NCBI GenBank assembly: GCA_965115815.1
Contig: OZ220465.1
Coordinates: 868,001-932,000 of the forward strand
Origin: VXPW01 sp965115815
Lineage (GTDB): Bacteria > Pseudomonadota > Alphaproteobacteria > TMED109
Length of the DNA stretch: 64,000 nt
Direction of reading: 5' to 3'
Both the position numbers and the translations under genes were made by a program. The notes under the pieces were generated by a model. It was not told where the DNA came from and did no database searches. It worked only from the letters and a program-made list of their open reading frames with translations. Every line of letters begins with the position of its first letter. Position 1 is the first letter of the stretch. Below, piece by piece: positions 9,009-16,709 of this stretch.

Positions 9009-9173
9009 GTCTACTCACCCCCCTACTGATGACGAAGATCGATCCGCTTCTTGTCAGCCGGAACACGCACCTCCGGTCATCGGTCGCGAGCGAGTTAAAG
9101 GGGCAAGGGAAAATGCCAGATCCGAGCCCGTCAGGAAAAACGATTCGTCATCAGTAGGGGGGTGAGTAGATAC
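9009..9173. repeat. MITE-1 copy C
   Basis: Same 165-bp element as copy B in the opposite orientation; the left end has lost two bases (GTCTACTC in place of GTATCTACTC). Its right end directly joins the truncated 3' end of DUF4338-ISAs1 copy 1. The flanks do not match, so this copy marks a recombination or deletion junction rather than a clean insertion. Confidence 0.85.
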
Positions 9174-10427
9174 CGGATTTCTTGCATTCGACGCGCCGGG
9201 TGACACGGAAGATCGGTTTGACGTGGGGATCGTGGATCATCTTCGCGGGCGGGGTGAAGACTTCGATGCTGCGTTGCTCGATGCGGCCGTGCTCGAGCGT
9301 GGGCGTTTCGCGGTAGCGTCCCGTGCTCGTGGTTTCCCAGTTGATGCTCTCGAACGTCTCGAAGGTCTTGGGAGCGTTGCCCTTGACCGTCATCATCCAG
9401 TCGGCGCCATGGGTCTCGACAATCAACCGTGCCGTCTCGCGGGTGGTGTGGAGCGCGTCGAGCGTGAGTAGACGGCCGGCCACCGGCGCGGTCTCGAGCG
9501 CGGCGTGGACGGCGGCGATCTCCCCGCCTTCGTCATGATCGTTGAGGATCGAGACCGGCATGCCGGTCCCGTGCTCGATCAGCGAGACTGTCTCGTAATG
9601 ATCCTCGCCGGTGCGGTTGGCGCCGCGAATGCGCTTGCCGTCGACCGCGATCGCGTGGCCGACCCGCAGGCGCGGCTGTGCCCAGCGCCGCAGAGCTTCC
9701 TCGATCCACGCCGGGTCGGTGTTCTGCAGCACCCGGTGCACGGTCGATTTGGACACCGGTTCATACCGGCCGGTGTCCGGGTTCTTCCACGCACCGATCG
9801 GCGCCAGATCCTTCTGTGTCATCGCCTTCGCGGAGCGTGCCGCCGCCACCGCGCCGTGCCGATTCGCCCGCCGCGCCCGCACCCTCACGCACCGCACCGA
9901 GGCGATGCCGTGCGTGCGCCCCTGCGCGCGCCGGACGTCGGAAAGCGCCGCACCATGCGGGTACATCGAGCGCAACTCCCGCGCCGACCGGCCGCTCTGC
10001 GTCGCCCGCAACTCCCACGCCGCAGGAAGCGGCGCATGATCCCGCAACCGACGACCGGCGTCGCGACGCAGCGGAACCACGTACCGATCCTTCGCCGCCC
10101 CGTGCGGATCGGTAGAGCGCCCGTGGGCGCACGCATCGCCCTTGCTCCTGCCCACGCACGTCCCGTTCGCCGCCTTGTACAGGGTGCCGCGGAACTTCGT
10201 CGGTGAAACAAACGACTCCGCCACCCGCAACGGAGTGCCGTACGCAGCCTCCCCGTCGTCGCTGAGACACCGCTCCATCCGCGACCACGCACACGAGGCA
10301 AGACCCCGAAACACCCGGCGCCCCCCCCCAGAATCACCAACCTCGTGGGGTTTCCGATCCGGTGCAACCGCTCCAACGGTTCCTCGCGGCGCCCGCCCAT
10401 CCCACGGTCCCGCGGGCTGCCTATGAC
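9174..10427 (-). pseudogene. DUF4338-ISAs1 type transposase, copy 1, truncated at both ends
   Basis: Minus-strand transposase matching copies 2-4. It retains the second half of the DUF4338 domain (SRMERCLSDDGEAAYGTPLR), the ISAs1 N-terminal region (SMYPHGAALSDVRRAQGRTH) and most of the DDE domain (GHAIAVDGKRIRGANR, EHGTGMPVSI, TLDALHTTRETARLI). It reads TAT (Tyr) at the position where copies 2 and 3 have TAG. The C-terminal ~90 residues are cut off by MITE-1 copy C (after RVECKKSG) and the first ~115 residues are missing at the join to the IS4-like gene. Confidence 0.85.
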
Positions 10428-10960
10428 TCACATGTCTTGTCTGGACGTAATTCCTGGTACAGCTCGCTGGATGGATCCATCTCCAGCACCCATTCGTAGC
10501 CTTGGGTCAGGATCGCCATATGGGTGTAGCCCCGCCCGACCACCGTGGGTCCGGGTGGGGGGCGCTGCGGCGATCGAGGTAGCCGCCGAAGATCGCCAGG
10601 GTCCGCACGGCGTGCCCCAGGTGGTCCGGTGGCGCCGAAGCTGGTGCCGACGGGCGAAGTCCTTGAGCACCCTGATTTCGGTTTTGCAGAACCGAACCTC
10701 GGCGGGCCGTTCGGGGGGTTCCCGTCCGAGCATGACCCTGGCGAAGAGTCGCCAGGCGATCACGGCCTTGATCGTGACCGCCCGTTCGATCCGGTGTCCG
10801 TCCCGATGGTGGAGGAATTCCGCCTTGCATCCGCGTTTCAGGACCCGGTGCCCGTCCTCGATCCGCCCGCGCCGGCGGTACCGTTCCCGCACCCGCCGCG
10901 CCTCCTTCCGGGTCGATACCGGCAGGCGGGTGAGCAGGATCCCGTGCCGGGGCTCCACAC
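10428..10960 (-). pseudogene. IS4/Tn5-like transposase, C-terminal part (left of insertion)
   Basis: C-terminal DDE segment of the transposase whose other half is at 16,710-18,434. It reads GVEPRHGILLTRLPVSTRKE, then RIEDGHRVLKRGCKAEFLHH (the Tn5-type YREK-like helix with the catalytic Glu region), then in shifted frames AVRTLAIFGGYLDRR and GYTHMAILTQGYEWVLEM, which is the family's normal end. It contains at least two frameshifts, so the copy was already decaying. Its first ten codon bases GTGTGGAGCC are duplicated at 16,710-16,719. Confidence 0.85.
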
Positions 10961-13090
10961 CACGGCCATCCCACGCTAGGTTTGTTGGAAGGTTGGGTTC
11001 CGCAGGTTCCGGATGATTCGGATTGGTACTGGCTTTTTGTGAAGCGGCGTGGTATCCGTGGTGGTCATGGAACGCGCCGCGGATGTTTTCGAGACGACTC
11101 CGGAGGGTTTTGCGCTCCGGGATGTGGTGGTGCGCTTGGCGCGGCCGGATGAGGTGTGTCGCTGGGACCGTGTGGTGGACCGTCATCATGATCTTGGTTT
11201 CAAGCAGTTTGCGGGTCGAGGTCTGCGCTACGTGTTCACGTGGCGCGGGCGGTGGATGGGCGCTGCGGGCTGGCAGACGGGCGCCTTCCGTTGTGCGCCG
11301 CGGGACCGTTGGATGGGTTGGCGCCGCAAAGAACCGTTGGAGCGGTTGCATCTGATCGGAAACCCCACGAGGTTTGTGATTCTGGGAGGTCGCCGAGCGT
11401 TTCGGGGTCTTGCCTCGTTTGCGTTGTCGCGGATGCAGCGGCGTCTCAGCGACGACTGGGAGGCTGCGTACGGCAATCCGTTGCGGGTGGCGGAATCGTT
11501 TGTCTCGCCGACGAAGTTCCGCGGCACCCTGTACAGGGCAGCGAACTGGAAGTACGTGGGCAGGAGCAAGGGCTATGCACGTGCCCACGGGCGCTCTACC
11601 GATCCGCACGGGGAGGCGAAGGATCGGTACGGGGTTCCGCTGCGTCGCGACGCCGGTCGTCGGTTGCGGGATCGTGCGCCGCTTCCTGCGGCGTGGGAGT
11701 TGCGGGCGACGCAGAGCGGCCGGTCGGCGCGGGAGTTGCGCTCGATGTACCCGCATTTTGCGGCGCTTTCCGACTTCCGGCGCGCGCAGGGGCGCACGCA
11801 CGGCATCGCTTCGGTGCTGTGCGTGATCGTGCTGGCGCGGCTGGCGAATCGGCACGGCGCGGTGGCCGCGGCACGCTACGCGAAGGCGATGACACAGAAG
11901 GATCTGGCGCAGATCGGTGCGTGGAAGAACCCGGACACCGGCCGGTAGGAGCCGGTGTCCCCATCGACCGTGCACCGGGTGCTGCAGAACACCGCCCCGG
12001 CGTGGATCGAGGAGGCACTGCGGCGCTGGGCGCAGCCGCGCCTGCGGGTCGGCCGCGCGATCGCGGTCGACGGCAAGCGCATTCGCGGCGCCCACCGCAC
12101 CGGCGAGGATCAGTACGAGACGGTCTCGCGGATCGAGCACGGGACCGGCATGCCGGTCTCGATCCTCAACGATCCTGACGAAGGCGGGGAGATCGCCGCC
12201 GTCCACGCCGCGCTCGAGACCGCGCCGGTGGCCGGCCGTCTACTCACGCTCGACGCGCTCCACACCACCCGCGAGACGGCACGACTGATCGTCGAGACCC
12301 ATGGCGCCGACTGGATGATGACGGTCAAGGGCAACGCTCCCAAGACCTTCGAGACGTTCGAGAGCATCCACTGGGAGACCACGAGCACGGGACGCTACAG
12401 CGAAAAACCCACGCTCGAGCACGGCCGCATCGAGCAACGCAGCATCGAAGTCTTCACCCCGCCCGCAAAGATGATCAACTATCCCCATGTCAAACAGATC
12501 TTCCGTGTCACCCGGCGCGTCGAATTCAAGAAATCCGGAAAACGGACCATGGAACACGCCTACGGCATGACTTCGGTCGCGGCCGACCGCGCCTCGCCGC
12601 AACAGCTCCTCACATGGAACCGCGGTCACTGGGTGGTCGAAAGCCATCACCCCATCCGCGATACCACCTTCCGCGAAGACGACTCCATGCTCCGGGCCCG
12701 CAACGCACCCGCAAACCACGCGATCCTCAACACCCTTGCCCGTGCCGTCATCCTCCACCACCCGCGGAAGCTGCCCCAGCCCTTCCCCAGCTTCGCCGAC
12801 GCCCGTCACCACTATGCCGACCAGCGCAAGCAGGTCCTGCACGCCGTCACAAGACCCGGCTGACTGCGCTCACACCCCGACCGAAACCGCAAGGATCCAA
12901 GCCGGGCCACCCAACCCGGCCGGCCTCTCGCTCGCCCCGGATCCGCCGAAACGGACCCCTCGCGCCTAGATCCGCGCCGCCACCGGGCCGCAGACGTCCG
13001 CACATCTCACAATCGCAGACTCGAACGCGTCGACCCGCGTCGCGATCGAGACTCCGATCGCATCACAGCAACAAGCATGGGATCTTCTTG
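10961..13090 (+). mobile_element. DUF4338-ISAs1 type element, copy 2
   Basis: About 2.13 kb. The left end CACGGCCATCCCACGCTAG and the right end, reversed, CAAGAAGATCCCATGCTTG are imperfect inverted repeats, and both ends recur at copies 3 and 4. The same ~100 bp leader and ~220 bp trailer flank the transposase in all three copies, which defines the element. There is no target duplication at its own right edge because it now moves as part of the larger composite segment. Confidence 0.8.
11067..12863 (+). pseudogene. DUF4338-ISAs1 type transposase, copy 2, one in-frame TAG
   Basis: About 598 codons. Residues 1-160 form a DUF4338 (DruA-like) domain: RWDRVVDRHHDLGFKQF, RDRWMGWRRKEPLERLH, then the family hallmark DDWEAAYGNPLRVAESFV and YRAANWKYVGRSKG. 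An ISAs1 N-terminal domain follows (SMYPHFAALSDFRRAQGRTH), then the DDE core (AIAVDGKRIRGAHR, EHGTGMPVSILND, WVVESHHPIRDTTFREDDS). A TAG at 11,946-11,948 splits the frame exactly where copies 1 and 4 have TAT; the frame resumes at once. Start chosen at ATG 11,067, in line with copies 3 and 4. Confidence 0.87.
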
Positions 13091-13106
13091 CCCGCCGAGC
13101 GGACCC

Positions 13107-13226
13107 ATGGACGCGCCGGACTACCGGCCGGACGAAGCGCTGCCGCGCCCCAAGTGGCGCCGCCGGCAGATTGACGAAGTGCGGGACCGACTGCGAGCGC
13201 GCTGGCGCCGGGGGGGGCCGCAGTGA
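13107..13226 (+). CDS. Small basic protein, 39 residues
   Basis: Begins MDAPDYRPDEALPRPKWRRR and ends RARWRRGGPQ; the second half is rich in Arg and predicted helical. The stop overlaps the GTG start of the next gene (GTGA at 13,223-13,226), which suggests translational coupling and supports both as real genes. It lies 16 bases after the end of element copy 2, so both are passengers of the composite transposon. Function unknown. Confidence 0.45.
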   Translation: MDAPDYRPDEALPRPKWRRRQIDEVRDRLRARWRRGGPQ

Positions 13227-13747
13227 GACTCGACGTCCGGGTAACGCGGCTGGACCGGCGGAAGGGCCAACCGCGCTACATCCTGGTGGACGGCGAACGC
13301 GCTGCGACGATCGAGGACGACCCGCCGGGCGGCGGGCACCCCGGCTTTCTGGTGCGGCCGCTGCGGGACGGCGACGGCCGGCCGGTCCCGGCGGCGCGCT
13401 TCCTGGGGCTGTCCGGGCCGCGCTGGTTCGGCTACGCAGACGCGGCGCCACCGTACCATGCGGCGCAAGCGCTGGTGGACGAAGCGACCGGCGACCCGGT
13501 GGGGGCGGCGCGGGCCGTCGAGGAAGGGCACGGCAACGCGGCCGGCTGGGGCCGTGCGCGCCGGCTGGCGCATGAACGGGTCGAGCGGGCCGAACTGTCC
13601 CACTACCGGGCCGTCTACTGGATGGGCCGGCCGGACGGCGGACCCCCGGCCGGCGCGGAGGATTGGGCGCCGATCTACGGGCTGCCGACGGATGGCTGCC
13701 CACGGCCGCGGACCCGGCGCAAGCGGCGCCGCAAGACTGCCCCGTAA
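13223..13747 (+). CDS. Hypothetical transposon passenger protein
   Basis: 174 residues, GTG start in a 4-base overlap with the small gene upstream. It begins MRLDVRVTRLDRRKGQPRYI, is rich in Arg, Gly and Pro, and has a Trp-Phe-Gly-Tyr patch (PRWFGYADAAPPYHAAQALV) and a very basic tail (RTRRKRRRKT). No signal peptide or membrane segment. I do not recognise a family. The two RTX genes lie just downstream on the same strand, so a link with their expression or export is possible but unproven. Confidence 0.5.
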   Translation: MRLDVRVTRLDRRKGQPRYILVDGERAATIEDDPPGGGHPGFLVRPLRDGDGRPVPAARFLGLSGPRWFGYADAAPPYHAAQALVDEATGDPVGAARAVEEGHGNAAGWGRARRLAHERVERAELSHYRAVYWMGRPDGGPPAGAEDWAPIYGLPTDGCPRPRTRRKRRRKTAP

Positions 13748-13887
13748 ACCTGCCGTCCGGATCGGCGGCTAGGACCCGCGCCGGCCGCGCTCGAGCGCAT
13801 CCAGCGGCGCCCCGGCCGCGGCGCGCCGAAGGGGCGCATTCCGGCCGTGCGCTACGCTTCGGGCCGGCAAACCTAGAGGATCGGACG

Positions 13888-14471
13888 ATGGCTTTTATTC
13901 ATGGGACCGGCGGCGACGATGTGCTGCGCGGCACGTCCGGCAACGACTACCTGTCCGGCAACGGCGGCGACGACACGCTCGACGGCGGGTCCGGCGACGA
14001 CATGCTGCGCGGCGGCGACGGCGACGACCGGCTCTACGGCGACAACGGCGACGACGAACTGCACGGCTGGAACGGCGACGACTACCTGTCCGGCGGCAAC
14101 GGCGACGACACGCTCTGGGCCGGCGCGGGCGACGACGTGCTCAAGGGCGACGCCGGCAACGACATCCTGTCCGGCAACCGCGGCGACGATCGGCTCTACG
14201 GCGGCAAGGGCGACGACCGGTTGAAAGGCGGCGCCGGCGACGACCGCTTCGTATTCGACGCCGAAAGCTACCACGACACCATCAAGGACTTCGGCGACGG
14301 CGCCGACGTGCTGGTATTCGAGGGAATGGACCGCGCGGACCTGATCGCGAAAGACAACGAAGACGGCGACGCAGTCATTACCGGCCCCCGCGACGACTGG
14401 AGCGTAACGCTGGAAGGTGTCGCTGCGGGGCCGACCTGTCCGAATCCGACTTCGACTTCACGGGCGGCTAG
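13888..14471 (+). CDS. RTX (hemolysin-type calcium-binding repeat) protein 1, frameshift near the end
   Basis: From ATG 13,888 (GAGG 11 bases upstream) the protein is a short head (MAFIHGTGG) and then about 12 nonapeptide repeats of the GGxGxDxLx type (GNDYLSGNGGDDTLDGGSGD), closing with DRFVFDAESYHDTIKDFGDG, a C-terminal pattern typical of substrates of type I secretion. Near 14,428 one base appears to be missing: the expected end ADLSESDFDFTG is in another frame, stopping at 14,469-14,471. Without correction the frame runs on out of phase over the second RTX gene. No catalytic domain is seen; likely a calcium-binding surface or matrix protein. Confidence 0.8.
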
Positions 14472-14762
14472 CGGCCCCGGCGGACCCCGCGCCGGGCGCG
14501 CTCGAGCGCACCCAGCGGCGCCCCGGCCGCGGCGGACCCCAAGGACGGACCCGGGCGCGCATTCCCGGCGCATAGCGGCGGCTGGGGCGCCGTGCGCCGC
14601 AGGGGTAGAGAAGACGGCAACCCCTTCCCGCGCGTCTGGGGCCGTCTGGGCGGGCCGTTTCCGGCGGGACCGGCGCCGGGCGGGTCCGCGGGGGCGAATC
14701 CGGGCGCATGGTGTAGGGTATGGCCGCGCTGGTAGGGCGTGGAACGGACGGAGGCTCGGGCG

Positions 14763-15926
14763 ATGGCTGGGTCATTATCTCCTGCATCGAGGCCGACTGG
14801 TTACGACATCCTGCACGGCGGAGGCGGCCATGACTGGCTGGAAGGCTGGAGCGGCAACGACACCCTGCACGGCGGCGCGGGCAACGATCGGCTCTACGGC
14901 GGGTCCGACGACGACCACCTGTCCGGCGGCGACGGCGACGACCGGCTCTACGGCGGGTCCGACGACGACCACCTGTCCGGCGGCGACGGCGACGACCGGC
15001 TCGACGGCGGGTCCGGCGACGACGTGCTCGACGGCGGGTCCGGCGACGACCGGCTCGACGGCGGGTCCGGCGACGACGTGCTCGACGGCGGCGATGGCGA
15101 CGACGTGCTCGACGGCGACGATGGCGACGACCGGCTTGACGGCGGCGCGGGCGACGATCGGCTTGACGGCGGCTGGGGCGACGATCGGCTCGACGGAGGT
15201 GATGGCGACGACCGGCTCGACGGAGGCTTGTACGGCGACGACGAACTGCGCGGCGGGCGCGGCGACGACTTCCTGTTCGGGGGGAGCGGCGACGATGTGC
15301 TTTACGGCGGGCGCGGAAGCGACACCCTGCACGGCGGGACCGGCAGCGAAGACCATGGAGACCCTGCCCACGGCGGCGACGACGTGCTCTACGGCGGGGC
15401 CGGCGATGACTGGATGTACGGCGGGCGCGGCAATGACGTGCTCTACGGCGACAACGGCAACGACATGCTGGAAGGCAGGGCCGGCGACGACGAACTGCGC
15501 GGCGGGCGCGGCGACGACTTCCTGTTCGGCAGCCGGGGCGACGACGAACTGCACGGCGGCAAGGGCGATGACGAACTGCACGGCGAAGACGGCGACGACA
15601 CCCTGTTCGGCGGCAAGGGCAACGACGCGCTGTACGGCGGCGACGGCGATGACGAAATGCACGGTGGGAAGGGCAACGACTACCTGCATGGAGGCAAGGG
15701 CGCGGACCGCTTCGTATTCGACGCCGAAAGCGACCGCGACAGGATCGGGGACTTCGGCAACGGCGCCGACGTGCTGGTATTCCGCGGCAAGCTGTCCTAC
15801 GCGGACCTGACCGTTCGGGGCGACGGATCCGCCGTCATTACCGGACCCGGCGACGATTGGAGCGTGACGCTCCTAGGCGTGGCCGCGGCCGACCTGACCG
15901 AAGCGGACTTCGACTTCACGGGCTAG
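14763..15926 (+). CDS. RTX (hemolysin-type calcium-binding repeat) protein 2
   Basis: 387 residues, ATG 14,763 with GGAGG 12 bases upstream, the same layout as RTX protein 1. Almost the whole protein is RTX nonapeptides, about 30 of them (GGSGDDVLDGGSGDDRLDGG and variants), ending with DRFVFDAESDRDRIGDFGNG, DDWSVTLLGVAAADLTEADF and FTG. The tail is nearly the same as that of protein 1, so the two arose by duplication. The tail fits a type I secretion signal, but no ABC exporter or membrane fusion protein gene is in the window. Intact reading frame. Confidence 0.9.
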   Translation: MAGSLSPASRPTGYDILHGGGGHDWLEGWSGNDTLHGGAGNDRLYGGSDDDHLSGGDGDDRLYGGSDDDHLSGGDGDDRLDGGSGDDVLDGGSGDDRLDGGSGDDVLDGGDGDDVLDGDDGDDRLDGGAGDDRLDGGWGDDRLDGGDGDDRLDGGLYGDDELRGGRGDDFLFGGSGDDVLYGGRGSDTLHGGTGSEDHGDPAHGGDDVLYGGAGDDWMYGGRGNDVLYGDNGNDMLEGRAGDDELRGGRGDDFLFGSRGDDELHGGKGDDELHGEDGDDTLFGGKGNDALYGGDGDDEMHGGKGNDYLHGGKGADRFVFDAESDRDRIGDFGNGADVLVFRGKLSYADLTVRGDGSAVITGPGDDWSVTLLGVAAADLTEADFDFTG

Positions 15927-16512
15927 TAGTACGGAAACGTTGAACTGACGACAGTATTCTGGCAAGATTTCCGTGTCGGTGCGTGTCGGCCCCGTGTCGG
16001 TGCGTGTCGGCACGCGTGGGCGCCCGATCGGAACGGCGCTCTCTGGTTCATCCTCACAGACCCGATGCCGAACGTGCAGGCGCTCACACTCTCTTGGGGA
16101 TCGGACGGATCCGGTTTCCGGGAACCGAGCCTGCCTGCAGGGGTTCGGTGCGGGGATCGGAGTGGATCATGGCCAATCCTCAGAGCCTGTACGGAAACTA
16201 TGGAGCGGTCCCGATTCTGACCGCTCGTGCAAAGTATCGGCGTCGGAGAGACCGCTTCGAAAGCAATCTGACAGATGTGGAATGGACTTGTCTGATCCCG
16301 ATGTACTCTCCAGCCACATCGCAGATACCAGAATCAGGGCCGCTCAATAGTTTCCGCACAGGCTCTCAGGGCGGGAAGCTCTATCGAGTGAGCCTTTCGG
16401 CGTCGGAGCGCCGGGAACTCCAGGCGATCGTCGACGGTACCGGAGCCGCCTGGCGTCGTCGTCGGGCGCAGATTCTGCGGATGGCAGACGAGGGGCGCGA
16501 CGGCGGCAAACT
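15924..16512 (+). pseudogene. IS630-family element, left end and transposase N-terminus
   Basis: Starts with the end repeat TAGTAGTACGGAA, which occurs inverted at about 35,060-35,075 in the second IS630. The transposase start (LSASERRELQAIVDGTGAAW, then RRRRAQILRMADEGRDGG) is the helix-turn-helix part of IS630. It is broken off after GGKLT by MITE-2 copy 1, and also carries the 183-bp IS5-like MITE. Only about one third of the element is left. Confidence 0.8.
16183..16365. repeat. MITE-3, 183 bp, IS5-related, with TCA duplication
   Basis: Inverted repeats of about 26 bp with two mismatches, starting GAGCCTGTACGGAAACTAT and reversed GAGCCTGTGCGGAAACTAT. It is flanked by TCA on both sides (16,180-16,182 and 16,366-16,368). 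The inside reads RRDRFESNLTDVEWTCLIPM, which matches the N-terminus of IS5-family transposases (usual form SDLTDAEWxLIEPL), so it is an internally deleted IS5 relative. Skipping it restores continuous similarity to the IS630 copy at 34.9 kb. Confidence 0.85.
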
Positions 16513-16709
16513 CACGGTGATCCCACGCTGATTCCGAGACGCGAAATCCGAGTGCGTTGGGGCTTGCGTCATCACAGATCCCCCCCCCCCTTGAGCGCAA
16601 TTTTTCGCGCCGAGAGGGTTTAATGGAGCCTTGGCAGCACGATTGCAGCGCGACGCAGACCGAAAAATCTCGCCGGTCGCCGCTGGATTAGCAGCATGGG
16701 ATCGTCGTG
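16513..16709. repeat. MITE-2 copy 1 (right end of the composite transposon)
   Basis: 197 bp, ends CACGGTGATCCCACGCTG and, reversed, CACGACGATCCCACGCTG, i.e. 18-bp inverted repeats with two mismatches. These share CA.G..ATCCCA.GCT with the ends of the DUF4338-ISAs1 elements. It is about 90% like copy 2 at 34,183 but has a longer C run. Its right end is the right end of the composite transposon; its left side cuts the IS630 gene. Confidence 0.85.

Larger units (their letters stand above)
10961..16709 (+). mobile_element. Composite transposon carrying RTX genes, inserted in an IS4/Tn5-like transposase gene
   Basis: 5,749 bp bounded by CACGGCCATCCCACGCTAGG on the left and the inverted form of CACGACGATCCCACGCTG on the right. 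It is flanked by an exact 10-bp duplication GGCTCCACAC (10,951-10,960 and 16,710-16,719). Removing the segment and one duplicate restores the reading frame of the interrupted transposase (PPAG-VEP-RHGILL). From left to right it holds DUF4338-ISAs1 copy 2, two short coupled genes, two RTX genes, an IS630 fragment with an IS5-like MITE inside, and MITE-2 copy 1, which supplies the right end. The transposase of copy 2 or a relative is the likely mover (inference). Confidence 0.85.

Noticed and set aside
9009..9173. Target duplication of MITE-1 copy C
   Set aside because: Left flank (CAGACACC) and right flank (CGGATTTC) differ; the copy marks a junction.
14775..15689. Long minus-strand frame with VVAxAAVExVVA repeats
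   Set aside because: It is the exact antisense of the RTX repeats of protein 2; the repetition comes from the plus-strand gene.
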